From positions 248,001 to 312,000 of the forward strand of contig NZ_JAGEKR010000012.1 in NCBI RefSeq assembly GCF_017565405.1: a DNA stretch of 64,000 bases. The letters are read 5' to 3'. Under the pieces are notes generated by a model. The model was not told the DNA's origin. It saw only the letters and a program-made list of their open reading frames with translations, and made no database searches. Shown piece by piece: positions 45,291 through 53,334 of this stretch. A program made the position numbers and the translations under genes. Origin of the DNA: Allobranchiibius sp. CTAmp26 (GTDB lineage Bacteria > Actinomycetota > Actinomycetes > Actinomycetales > Dermatophilaceae). The stretch's first letter is position 1. Every line of letters starts with the position of its first letter.

Positions 45291-46126
45291 TGGCGCCCGA
45301 CCGTCCGCAGCTCGGACCCCCCGAGCTCGCGACGCTGGAACAGATGGCGTGCGACCTCGCGACGTCCGCCGGACGCCTGATCGTCGACGAGCGGCCCCGT
45401 GGCCTCGGCGTCGCCGCCACCAAGTCCAGCGACACCGACGTGGTCACCGTGATGGACCAGCGCAGTGAGGCGTTCCTGCGTGAACGCCTGGAGCAGCTGC
45501 GTCCCGACGACGGCCTGCTCGGCGAGGAGGGTGCCAGCCACGAGGGCAGCTCAGGGATCACCTGGGTCGTCGATCCCATCGACGGCACGGTGAACTACCT
45601 CTACGAGATCCCGGCGTACGCCGTCTCCGTCGCGGCGTGCGTCGGCGACGTGCGGCACGGCGGCGAGTGGGAGACGGTGGCCGGTGCGGTCTACAACCCC
45701 ATCACCGACGAGCTCTTCCATGCGCACGCCGACGGCGGCGCGTTCCTGCGACGCGGCACCGACGTGCAGTCGCTGTCGGTCAGCGGGGAGAAGGAACTCG
45801 CCAAGGCCCTGACCGGCACCGGTTTCGGATACGAGGTCGCCAAACGCGAGCGCCAGGGCGCGGTGGTGGCGAGCCTCATCGGCCAGGTGCGGGACATCCG
45901 GCGCATCGGCAGCGCCGCCCTCGATCTGTGCTCCGTGGGCGCCGGGCGCCTCGACGTCTACTACGAGTCGGGCCTGAACCCGTGGGACCAGGCAGCCGGT
46001 CAGCTCATCGTCACCGAGGCCGGAGGAGTGGTGGCCGGACGTGGCGCAGCGCCCCCCGACAAGGACCTCGTCGTCGCTGGTCCGGCCGCCCTGGTGGCGG
46101 CCCTGAAAGGCATTCTGAAGGCGTAG
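45290..46126 (+). CDS. Inositol monophosphatase family protein (SuhB-like)
   Basis: A 278-residue lithium-sensitive phosphatase family member. GEEGASHEG, WVVDPIDGTVNYLYEIP (metal-binding Asp pair) and the C-terminal WDQAAGQLIVTEAGG are intact. It probably dephosphorylates inositol phosphate or a related sugar phosphate. The ATG overlaps the ferrochelatase stop (TGATG). Position ahead of DUF4193 and dut matches Rv2701c in M. tuberculosis. Confidence 0.9.
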   Translation: MAPDRPQLGPPELATLEQMACDLATSAGRLIVDERPRGLGVAATKSSDTDVVTVMDQRSEAFLRERLEQLRPDDGLLGEEGASHEGSSGITWVVDPIDGTVNYLYEIPAYAVSVAACVGDVRHGGEWETVAGAVYNPITDELFHAHADGGAFLRRGTDVQSLSVSGEKELAKALTGTGFGYEVAKRERQGAVVASLIGQVRDIRRIGSAALDLCSVGAGRLDVYYESGLNPWDQAAGQLIVTEAGGVVAGRGAAPPDKDLVVAGPAALVAALKGILKA

Positions 46127-46148
46127 TCGAAGCCGGGAATGACCCCGG

Positions 46149-46178
46149 TTGGCCATGCGTTCAGCGGGTAGGTAACAA
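46149..46178 (+). promoter_or_regulatory. Promoter of the DUF4193 gene
   Basis: TTGGCC (46149-46154) and TAACAA (46173-46178), 18 bp apart, with a run of T and C after it. This lies about 65 bp before the DUF4193 ATG. Confidence 0.45.
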
Positions 46179-46244
46179 TTCCCCCGCCCGCTGGCGAAGT
46201 TCACCGGGCGAGCGCATGAGCATCAGAGAGGGCAAGGCATAGGC

Positions 46245-46544
46245 ATGGCGACTGACTACGACGCCCCACGCAAGACCGACGACGACCTGAGCGAAGACTC
46301 GATCGAGGAACTGAAGTCGCGCCGCGTCGACAAGAACGCCGCGAGCGTCGACGTCGACGAGACCGAGCAGGCAGAAGGCTTCGAGCTGCCGGGTGCGGAC
46401 CTGTCCGGTGAGGAACTGTCCGTCCAGGTCATCCCGCGCCAGGCGGATGAGTTCACCTGCTCGCGCTGCTTCCTCGTGCACCACCGCAGCCAGCTGGCCA
46501 GCGACGCCGGCGGCGTCCTGGTCTGCAGCGAATGCGCGGCCTGA
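46245..46544 (+). CDS. DUF4193 zinc-binding-like protein
   Basis: A 99-residue acidic protein with the DUF4193 opening [14 protein letters not shown] and a C-terminal zinc ribbon [13 protein letters not shown]...CSEC. It is a very conserved actinobacterial small protein of unknown function (Rv2699c-type). It has its own promoter and is followed closely by dut. Confidence 0.9.
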   Translation: MATDYDAPRKTDDDLSEDSIEELKSRRVDKNAASVDVDETEQAEGFELPGADLSGEELSVQVIPRQADEFTCSRCFLVHHRSQLASDAGGVLVCSECAA

Positions 46545-46551
46545 TCACGTC

Positions 46552-47025
46552 GTGAGCAGCGTGCCGGTCCCGATCCGCAGACTCGATCCGGGACTTCCGC
46601 TCCCGTCGTACGCCCGGCCGGGCGACGCGGGGGTGGACCTGTACGCGCGGATCGGCCTGACTATCCCGCCGGGTCACCGTGCGCTGATCCCGACCGGGAT
46701 CGCCATCGAGCTGCCCGACGGGTACGCCGGGTTCGTGCACCCACGCTCCGGTCTCGCGGCGCGCCACGGCATCACGATGGTGAACGCCCCGGGCACCATC
46801 GACGCGGGCTTCCGCGGCGAGATCCAGGTCAACCTCATCAACCTGGACCCGCGTGAGTCGTTCTCCTTCGACCGGGGGGACCGCATCGCGCAGTTGGTCG
46901 TGCAGCAGGTCGCAGCGGTGCAGTGGCTCGAGGTGGACGCTCTCACCGCCAGCGAGCGGGGCGCGGACGGTCACGGAGCGTCCGGCGGTTTCACCAGCCC
47001 GCCGGCGCGGGATACGGTGCGCTGA
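46552..47025 (+). CDS. dut: dUTP diphosphatase
   Basis: A 157-residue trimeric dUTPase that turns dUTP into dUMP, keeping uracil out of DNA and feeding thymidylate synthesis. The five motifs are visible: [52 protein letters not shown] and the C-terminal glycine-rich [12 protein letters not shown] arm. GTG 46552 or 46561 is possible. It corresponds to Rv2697c in the conserved block, and complements tdk upstream. Confidence 0.94.
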   Translation: MSSVPVPIRRLDPGLPLPSYARPGDAGVDLYARIGLTIPPGHRALIPTGIAIELPDGYAGFVHPRSGLAARHGITMVNAPGTIDAGFRGEIQVNLINLDPRESFSFDRGDRIAQLVVQQVAAVQWLEVDALTASERGADGHGASGGFTSPPARDTVR

Positions 47026-47054
47026 CACCAGTTCGAGGAAGGGAAGTTGGACCC

Positions 47055-47894
47055 GTGGGGATCTTCCGCCGCAAGGCGCGTGAGGACGGGCCGACCGCGT
47101 CCGGGCACGACGACGACGCGGCGACGGCCGAGGTTGCGTCGGACGACACCGGATCAGAGGATCTCGAGGCGACCGACCTCGCCTCCCGGGACGACGCCGA
47201 CGACGCATCGGTCGCCGTCGCCGATCCGAGCGCCTCGCACGACGACCTTCCGAGTCGTCTGCCCCGGCCGCACGACCTGGACCGCAGCAACGGCCCGTTC
47301 GACCGCTCCGAGGTCAAGCACCTGGACGACCGGCTCGACTTCGGTGCGGTGGCTCTGCGTCCGCAGGCCGGGATGGAATTGCGTCTCGACGTCGACGAAG
47401 AGGCCGGCAACATCACCGGCATCACCGCCGTACTCGGCGAATCCGCTTGCCAGGTGCAGGTTTTCGCAGCGCCCAAGAGCGGTGGCATCTGGGACGACAT
47501 TCGCGACGAGATCGCCGACGGTCTGATCACCGGCGGCGGATCGGCCACCGAGGAGCTCGGTCCGCTGGGCATCGAGCTGGCCGTGCGGATCCCGGCGCGC
47601 GGCAAGGACGGGCGCACGACGTACTCCGCCGCCCGGTTCGCCGGTGTCGACGGACCGCGTTGGTTCCTGCGCGCGGTCTTCTCCGGCGCCGCAGCCACCG
47701 ACGAGGCGGCGGCCGCTCCGCTGCTGGAGTTCGTGCGCGACTCCGTCGTGCTGCGCGGCAGTGAGGCGCGTGCGCCTCGGGAACTGCTGGAACTGAAGGT
47801 GCCCGATGCGGTGGCCCAGGCCGCCGAGGAGGAGAATGCTGGTAACACGCTCAACCCGTTCGAGCGTGGACCCGAGATCACGGAGGTGCGGTGA
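47055..47894 (+). CDS. DUF3710 domain protein
   Basis: A 279-residue protein. After GIFRRKAR and an acidic, disordered 80-residue lead, the DUF3710 domain has RLDFGAVALRPQAGMELRL and FAAPKSGGIWDDIRDEIA. Function is unknown; it is kept next to dut and the OB-fold gene across actinobacteria (Rv2696c-type). GTG start at 47055. The stop overlaps the next ATG (TGATG). Confidence 0.87.
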   Translation: MGIFRRKAREDGPTASGHDDDAATAEVASDDTGSEDLEATDLASRDDADDASVAVADPSASHDDLPSRLPRPHDLDRSNGPFDRSEVKHLDDRLDFGAVALRPQAGMELRLDVDEEAGNITGITAVLGESACQVQVFAAPKSGGIWDDIRDEIADGLITGGGSATEELGPLGIELAVRIPARGKDGRTTYSAARFAGVDGPRWFLRAVFSGAAATDEAAAAPLLEFVRDSVVLRGSEARAPRELLELKVPDAVAQAAEEENAGNTLNPFERGPEITEVR

Positions 47895-48277
47895 TGGGAG
47901 CGAGCACGACGATCCGCGAGGCGGCTCGGCGGTTCAGCCGGTCATCCGCGGCGATCGAGCGCGACGAGTTGCGCGAAGCGGCGACCAAGCGGGGCGGCAC
48001 CCCGATCGAGGCGTGCTGTGACCGCCAGATCGCCGGCTGCTGCGGCACCGTGCGCTACACGAGCCTGCGGCCGCGCACCGACTCCGTGCCGGCGTTCGTG
48101 GTCGGCCTGGACGACGGCACGCGGATGATGCAGCTGGTCTGGCTCGGCCGGCGCAGCATCGCCGGAATCGAACCGGGCGTCTACCTCACCGTCAAGGGGC
48201 GGGTGCTGCACCGTCGTGGCATGCCCACCATCTTCAACCCCGAGTACGAGATCAAGCCCGCGGCCGAAGTGAGCTGA
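47894..48277 (+). CDS. OB-fold nucleic-acid-binding protein (DUF3159-adjacent type)
   Basis: A 127-residue protein with an OB-like fold: CCGTVRYTSLRPR, FVVGLDDGTRMMQLVWLGRR and TVKGRVLHRRG are the beta strands. Mycobacterial equivalent is Rv2694c. ATG 47894 has GGAGG seven bases upstream. A DUF3159 membrane protein (Rv2693c-type) usually follows; here only about 40 bp remains before a strong terminator, so it is absent. Confidence 0.82.
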   Translation: MGASTTIREAARRFSRSSAAIERDELREAATKRGGTPIEACCDRQIAGCCGTVRYTSLRPRTDSVPAFVVGLDDGTRMMQLVWLGRRSIAGIEPGVYLTVKGRVLHRRGMPTIFNPEYEIKPAAEVS

Positions 48278-48314
48278 ACGGGCTGCTCGACCCGAGCACC
48301 TGAGTCGGGCCCGA

Positions 48315-48356
48315 CACGCGAAAGGGCGCGCTCCGTGGAGCGCGCCCTTTCGCGTG
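48315..48356. terminator. Strong bidirectional hairpin terminator
   Basis: A perfect 20-bp stem (CACGCGAAAGGGCGCGCTCC) closes a GT loop, between the convergent OB-fold and ceoC genes. It can terminate both transcripts. Confidence 0.9.
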
Positions 48357-48374
48357 CGTGAACGCCCAGCGGGC

Positions 48375-49073
48375 TCAGGTGTTCTCATGGGAGACCGTGC
48401 GTACGTCGGCGATGTCGCGCCCGGTCATCGCGGCACCGAGCGCGGCTTCCGCGTCGGCGGTGGCGAGGAAGAGCAGCTCGTCCAAGCCCTCGATCGGCTC
48501 GGTCCGGGTGGGCGCGATCGGCCGTTCGTCGCGGATGATGCCGACGAGGACGCAGTCGGGGGGCAGGTCCAGCCCGCCCACGGTCTGCCCAACGGCCGGG
48601 CTGTCGGTGGGGATGGTGATCTCGACCATGGTCGCCTTGCCCTGCTGGAACTGGAACAACCGCACCAGGTCTCCGACGCTGACGGCCTCCTCGACGAGGG
48701 CGGTCATGATCCGCGGTGTCGACACCGCGACGTCCACGCCCCACGCCTCGTCGAACATCCACTCGTTCTTGGGATTGTTGACGCGGCCGACGGTGCGGGC
48801 GATGCCGAACTCGGTCTTGGCGAGCAGCGAGACGACGAGGTTGACCTTGTCGTCGCCGGTCGCGCAGACCACGACGTCGCAGTCCTGCACCTGTGCCTCC
48901 TGCAGGGTGCTCATCTCGCACGCGTCGGCCAGCAACCAGGACGCGTCCGGCACCGACGCGGTGCGGTCGTCCTCGGCGTACTTGTCGATGAGCAGCACAG
49001 CGTGCCCGTTGTGAATGAGTTCGCGGGCGATCGAGCGGCCTACGCTGCCCGCTCCGACGACGACGACGCGCAT
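48375..49073 (-). CDS. TrkA-family potassium regulator, CeoC-like
   Basis: A 232-residue RCK/TrkA protein. The NAD-binding GAGSVGRSIARELIHNGH at the start and VVCATGDDKVNLVVSLLAK are the regulator-of-K-conductance fold; the C-terminal half is the TrkA_C domain (VGGLDLPPDCVLVGIIRDE). It gates or activates a K+ transporter, possibly together with the next protein. Equivalent to Rv2692. The ceoB-like gene starts 678 bp further on the same strand. Confidence 0.92.
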   Translation of the reverse strand: MRVVVVGAGSVGRSIARELIHNGHAVLLIDKYAEDDRTASVPDASWLLADACEMSTLQEAQVQDCDVVVCATGDDKVNLVVSLLAKTEFGIARTVGRVNNPKNEWMFDEAWGVDVAVSTPRIMTALVEEAVSVGDLVRLFQFQQGKATMVEITIPTDSPAVGQTVGGLDLPPDCVLVGIIRDERPIAPTRTEPIEGLDELLFLATADAEAALGAAMTGRDIADVRTVSHENT

Positions 49074-49085
49074 GGTGGGGAACTC

Positions 49086-49751
49086 CTACAGATCTGCGGG
49101 TCGGGGGGAGGTGAGGGCCTGCTCGATCTCAGGACGACGGTCGCGCTCGGCCAGGATCTGCAACAGATCGCTCTCCTGCAGCACGGTGTCGGTGTCCGGC
49201 AGGCGGCCCTCGCCCAGGCGGGTGAAGTACCCGACGCGGGCGCCGGTCTCGCGCTCGATGATCCGCAGCGGCGTGCCGACCCAGCTGACGTGCGGGGTGA
49301 GATCGAGCAGGCTGATCCTGCCGCTGGGGTCGGTGTGCAGCGGGATCGCGCCCTGCGGCACGAGCCGGCGAAGGACCTGGTCCGCGGTCCATCGGACGGT
49401 GGCGACGGTGGGGATGCCGAGGCGCTGATAGATCTCGGCGCGCCCCGGGTCGTAGATGCGGGCGACGACGTGCTCGACGTCGAAGGTCTCGCGGGCGACG
49501 CGTGCGGCCAGGATGTTGGAGTTGTCGCCGCTGCTGACCGCGGCGAACGCGTACGCGTTCCGGATGTCCGCGCGCTCGAGCGTCTCGCGGTCGAAACCGA
49601 CTCCGGTGACCCGCGATCCGGCGAAGTTGGACCCGAGGCGGCGGAAAGCCCCTTCGTCGCGGTCGATGACGGCGACCTCGTGGCCGTGGTCCTGTAAGCC
49701 GATGGCCAGCGTCGAGCCGACCCGGCCGCATCCCATGATCACGAAGTGCAC
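49086..49751 (-). CDS. TrkA-family potassium regulator, CeoB-like
   Basis: A 221-residue RCK protein with the NAD site IMGCGRVGSTLAIGLQDHGH and TrkA_C (PHVSWVGTPLRIIERET). Equivalent to Rv2691. A GTG start at 49751 is needed to include VHFVIMGCG. CeoB and CeoC lie 12 bp apart on one strand and probably form a regulatory pair for the downstream transporter system. Confidence 0.9.
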   Translation of the reverse strand: MHFVIMGCGRVGSTLAIGLQDHGHEVAVIDRDEGAFRRLGSNFAGSRVTGVGFDRETLERADIRNAYAFAAVSSGDNSNILAARVARETFDVEHVVARIYDPGRAEIYQRLGIPTVATVRWTADQVLRRLVPQGAIPLHTDPSGRISLLDLTPHVSWVGTPLRIIERETGARVGYFTRLGEGRLPDTDTVLQESDLLQILAERDRRPEIEQALTSPRPADL

Positions 49752-49812
49752 GCCGAGGACGCTACCGGAGTGTGCGCGTGGGTCCGTCATCTCGCCCCTA
49801 GACTCTGCGGTT

Positions 49813-51819
49813 GTGTCAGTGACTGGACGAACGATCAAGCGGGTGCTCGTCGGTCGCGCGATGCGCAGCGACAAACTCGGCGACACCCTGCTGCCCAAGC
49901 GGCTGGCCCTGCCGATCTTCGCGAGCGACGCCCTCTCGTCCGTGGCGTACGCGCCGGACGAGATCCTGATCACCCTCGGCGCGGCCGGTGGGGCGTTCGT
50001 GACCACCAACTCCTGGTACATCACCGGAGCCGTCGTCTTCGTGATGGCGATCGTCGTGGCGTCGTACCGGCAGAACGTGCACGCCTACCCATCCGGCGGT
50101 GGAGACTACGAGGTCGCCACCACCAACCTGGGTCCCAAGGCCGGACTGACGGTGGCCTCGGCCCTGCTCGTGGACTACACGCTGACCGTGGCGGTGTCGG
50201 TGTCGTCCGGCGTGCAGAACGCGTCCGCGGCGTTGCCGTTCGTGCAGGGGCGCGAGGTCATCGTGGCGGTGCTGTTGGTGGTCGCCCTCACCGCGCTCAA
50301 CCTGCGCGGCGTCCGGGAGTCGGGGTCCTACTTCGCCATCCCCGTCTATCTGTTCATCCTCGGCATCTTCGGCCTGGCGATCGTCGGGGTGGTCCGCAAG
50401 CTGATGGGCGACCTGCCGCTGGCCGAGAGCGCGAAGTTCTCCCTCGCGCCGCAGTCGGGCATGTCGTCGTTGTCCCAGTTCGCGATGCTCTTCCTGCTCC
50501 TGCGGGCCTTCTCCAGCGGCTGTGCGGCGCTCACCGGTGTCGAGGCGATCTCCAACGGCGTACCGGCGTTCAAGAAGCCCAAGAGCAGGAACGCCGCCAC
50601 GACGCTGCTGCTGATGGGCTCGATCGCGGTGGTCATGCTCGTCTCGATCATCGCCCTGTCGCGCTGGACCGGCATCCGCATCCAGGACCCCGACCACCCC
50701 GGCAGCCTGCTGCTGAACGGCAAGCCGGTCGAGAACTACAACGAGAACACCGTCCTCGGGCAGCTGTCGCACGCGGTCTTCCATGGCTTCCAGCCCGGGA
50801 TCATCTTCGTCTCGATCGTGACCGGCATCATCCTGGTGCTGGCCGCGAACACCGCGTTCAACGGGTTCCCCGTGCTGGCGTCGATCCTCGCCAAGGACGG
50901 CTTCCTGCCCCGCCAGCTGCACACCCGCGGCGACCGGCTCGCCTACTCCAACGGCATCCTGATCCTCGCGGGCGCGGCGGTCGCGCTGATCGTCATCTAC
51001 CACGCCGAGACCACCCGACTGATCCAGCTCTACATCGTCGGCGTCTTCGTGTCCTTCACCACGAGCCAGACCGGCATGATCCGGCACTGGAACCGGCATT
51101 TGAAGGACGAGCAGGACCCCAAGGTCAGATCGCGGATGCGGCGGTCGCGGGTGATCAACGCGGTCGGCGCGGTGATGGCCGGGCTGGTGCTGGTCGTCGT
51201 GCTGCTCACCAAGTTCACCCACGGTGCGGGGTACGCCGTGGGCGCCATGATCGTGCTCTACGTGCTCATGCTCGGCATCCGGCGCCACTACGCCCATGTG
51301 CGCGACGAGTTGGCGCTGTCCGACATCGACGGCGACGAACAGGTGCTCCCCGCCCGGCTGCACGTGATCGTGCTGGTGTCCAAGATCCACAAACCGACGA
51401 TGCGGGCGTTGGCGTACGCGCGGGCGACCCGCCCGGCGGTGCTCGAGGCGCTCACCGTGGACGTCAACCACGAGGAGACGCAGGCACTGAAGGACGAGTG
51501 GAACCGGCGCGAGATCCCGGTGACGCTCAGCACGGTCGCCTCGCCGTACCGCGAGATCACCCGGCCGGTCATCAACTACGTGCGGGCGATCCGGCGCGAC
51601 AGTCCGCGCGACGTGGTGATGGTCTACATCCCCGAGTACGTGCTGGGGAAGTGGTGGGAGCAGCTGCTGCACAATCAGTCAGCGCTGCGGTTGAAGGCCC
51701 GACTGCTCTTCACTCCCGGGGTGATGGTCACCAGCGTGCCCTGGCAGCTGCACTCCTCGGAGGGGTCCGAGGACCGCTTCGACGGGTCGGCACCGGGCTC
51801 GGTCCGACTGGGTCGCTGA
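49813..51819 (+). CDS. APC-superfamily permease (Rv2690c-like)
   Basis: A 668-residue amino-acid/polyamine/organocation-type permease: after TIKRVLVGRAMRSDKLGDTL, twelve or so helices (AYAPDEILITLGAAGG, VVFVMAIVVASYRQNVHAYPSGGGDY) and a large cytoplasmic C-terminal domain of about 180 residues. Divergent from ceoB, with a TAGACT -10 (49799-49804) just before the GTG, so the transcript may be leaderless. Pairing with the TrkA proteins and the Rv2690c position suggest K+-related uptake, but that is inferred. Confidence 0.85.
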   Translation: MSVTGRTIKRVLVGRAMRSDKLGDTLLPKRLALPIFASDALSSVAYAPDEILITLGAAGGAFVTTNSWYITGAVVFVMAIVVASYRQNVHAYPSGGGDYEVATTNLGPKAGLTVASALLVDYTLTVAVSVSSGVQNASAALPFVQGREVIVAVLLVVALTALNLRGVRESGSYFAIPVYLFILGIFGLAIVGVVRKLMGDLPLAESAKFSLAPQSGMSSLSQFAMLFLLLRAFSSGCAALTGVEAISNGVPAFKKPKSRNAATTLLLMGSIAVVMLVSIIALSRWTGIRIQDPDHPGSLLLNGKPVENYNENTVLGQLSHAVFHGFQPGIIFVSIVTGIILVLAANTAFNGFPVLASILAKDGFLPRQLHTRGDRLAYSNGILILAGAAVALIVIYHAETTRLIQLYIVGVFVSFTTSQTGMIRHWNRHLKDEQDPKVRSRMRRSRVINAVGAVMAGLVLVVVLLTKFTHGAGYAVGAMIVLYVLMLGIRRHYAHVRDELALSDIDGDEQVLPARLHVIVLVSKIHKPTMRALAYARATRPAVLEALTVDVNHEETQALKDEWNRREIPVTLSTVASPYREITRPVINYVRAIRRDSPRDVVMVYIPEYVLGKWWEQLLHNQSALRLKARLLFTPGVMVTSVPWQLHSSEGSEDRFDGSAPGSVRLGR

Positions 51820-51824
51820 CCGCG

Positions 51825-53144
51825 ATGCCCCAACGCCCTCGCTCCGGCGAACCCCGCCGCGGACGCCCTGACCGTCGCGGCGGGTCGCGTCGACCAGCAC
51901 GCCGCACCGGGTCGGACCCTGCGGCTCCAGGCTCGATGGTGGGCACCGAGCTGGTGCTCGACATCGGAGCGGTGGCCCACGGCGGATCGTGCGTGGCCCG
52001 CACCGAGGGTCGCGTCGTCTTCGTGCGACACACGCTGCCGGGGGAGCGAGTGCGTGCCCGCGTGACCGACGGCACGCGCACCTCCCGCTTCCTGCGGGCG
52101 GACGCGGTCGAGGTGCTGTCGGCCTCCCCGCAACGGCGTACGCCGGCGTGCCCGTGGTCCGGTCCTGGCCGCTGCGGAGGATGCGACTGGCAGCACACCA
52201 GCGCGGCGTACGGACGGGAGCTCAAGACCGCGGTGGTCGCGGAGCAGCTGCGCCGGCTGGCGGGGATCGACTGGACCGGCGAGGTCGAGGCCGTGCCAGG
52301 CGACGAGGACGGGCTGCGCTGGCGCACCCGCGTCGAGCTCGCCACCGGCCCGGACGGCCGGGCCGGATTCCGCGCGCACCGCTCGCATGACGTCATACCC
52401 GTCGAGGACTGCGTCATCAGCGTGCCGCAGGTGCGGGCGACTGGGATCTTCACCGAACGGTTCGACGCCGGGGTCACGGGCGTGGATGTCGCCGTGGCCT
52501 CCGACGGGTCCGCGACCGCGGTGCTCCTCCCGCACCGCGGTGAGGTGCCGGGTGTCCTCGAGACCGTGACGGCCGGTGGGGCGACGCTGGACTTCGAGGT
52601 GTCCGCGCGCGGTTTCTGGCAGGTGCACCCCGGGGCGGCGCCGACCTTCGTGGACGAGGTGCTGCGACAGCTCGCGCCGCGACCGGGAGAGCGGGTGCTC
52701 GACCTCTACTGCGGCGTGGGGCTCTTCACCAGATTCCTCGCCGACCGGGTGGGGGAGAGCGGCGCGGTCCTCGGCATCGAGGGCGACGAGCGTGCCGTGG
52801 CCGACGCGCAGCCGGCCCTCCGCGAGGTGCCGCAGGCGCGGATCGAGCGATCCGACGTACGTCAGGCCGGCCCGCTCGTGGCCGAGCACCTGGGCGATGT
52901 GGTCGATCTGGTCGTGCTGGACCCGCCGCGGACCGGCGCCGGACGCGAGGTGGTCGAGCAGATCACCGGGTTGCGACCGCGCGCGATCGCATACGTGGCC
53001 TGCGACCCCGCGGCACTCGCCCGTGACCTGGCATACGCCGCCGACGCGGGGTACGCGCTCACGTCCCTGCGCGCGTTCGATGCGTTCCCGATGACCCACC
53101 ACGTGGAGTGCGTCGCGATCCTCGTTCCAGCCGAGCAGGGCTGA
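51825..53144 (+). CDS. TrmA/RumA-type RNA (uracil-C5) methyltransferase
   Basis: A 439-residue SAM-dependent RNA methyltransferase. An N-terminal Arg-rich tail precedes a TRAM domain (ELVLDIGAVAHGGSCVAR), then CPWSGPGRCGGC, a CX7CX2C iron-sulphur-like triad (RumA has CX5CX2C), the SAM motif VLDLYCGVGLFTRF, DPPRTG and YVACDPAALARDL with the catalytic Cys. It modifies rRNA or tRNA uridine. Equivalent to Rv2689c. ATG 51825 lies 5 bp after the permease stop, so they may form an operon. Confidence 0.9.
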   Translation: MPQRPRSGEPRRGRPDRRGGSRRPARRTGSDPAAPGSMVGTELVLDIGAVAHGGSCVARTEGRVVFVRHTLPGERVRARVTDGTRTSRFLRADAVEVLSASPQRRTPACPWSGPGRCGGCDWQHTSAAYGRELKTAVVAEQLRRLAGIDWTGEVEAVPGDEDGLRWRTRVELATGPDGRAGFRAHRSHDVIPVEDCVISVPQVRATGIFTERFDAGVTGVDVAVASDGSATAVLLPHRGEVPGVLETVTAGGATLDFEVSARGFWQVHPGAAPTFVDEVLRQLAPRPGERVLDLYCGVGLFTRFLADRVGESGAVLGIEGDERAVADAQPALREVPQARIERSDVRQAGPLVAEHLGDVVDLVVLDPPRTGAGREVVEQITGLRPRAIAYVACDPAALARDLAYAADAGYALTSLRAFDAFPMTHHVECVAILVPAEQG

Positions 53145-53158
53145 CCGGCACGACGCGT

Positions 53159-53207
53159 CGGTTGTCAGCGCTCTGTGACGCCGACGCCACGAATCGGCTG
53201 ACAACCG
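53159..53207 (+). repeat. Intergenic palindromic repeat family A, copy 3
   Basis: A 49-bp copy with the same 11-bp arms CGGTTGTCAGC and GCTGACAACCG and the GACGCCAC...ATC interior block, one base shorter than the others. It lies between the methyltransferase and aconitase genes, in tandem orientation, 15 bp after the stop. Confidence 0.85.
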
Positions 53208-53267
53208 ATGGTCGGTGTGCGTCTTAGGTCGACCTTTGCTGCCGGGGGTTCAGCGGATATGCTTGAC

Positions 53268-53287
53268 TTATCTTGACGTCAAGATAA
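53268..53287. promoter_or_regulatory. Operator palindrome at the acnA promoter
   Basis: TTATCTTGACGTCAAGATAA is a perfect 20-bp palindrome 47 bp before the acnA GTG. A TATGCT (53258-53263) just upstream is a possible -10, so a bound regulator would block elongation or the -10. An aconitase repressor (TetR-type AcnR-like) is a candidate; the regulator is not encoded here. Confidence 0.65.
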
Positions 53288-53334
53288 ATGAGATGCGGCC
53301 GGAACGGCGCGACGGACAGGACGAAGGAGTCGGC

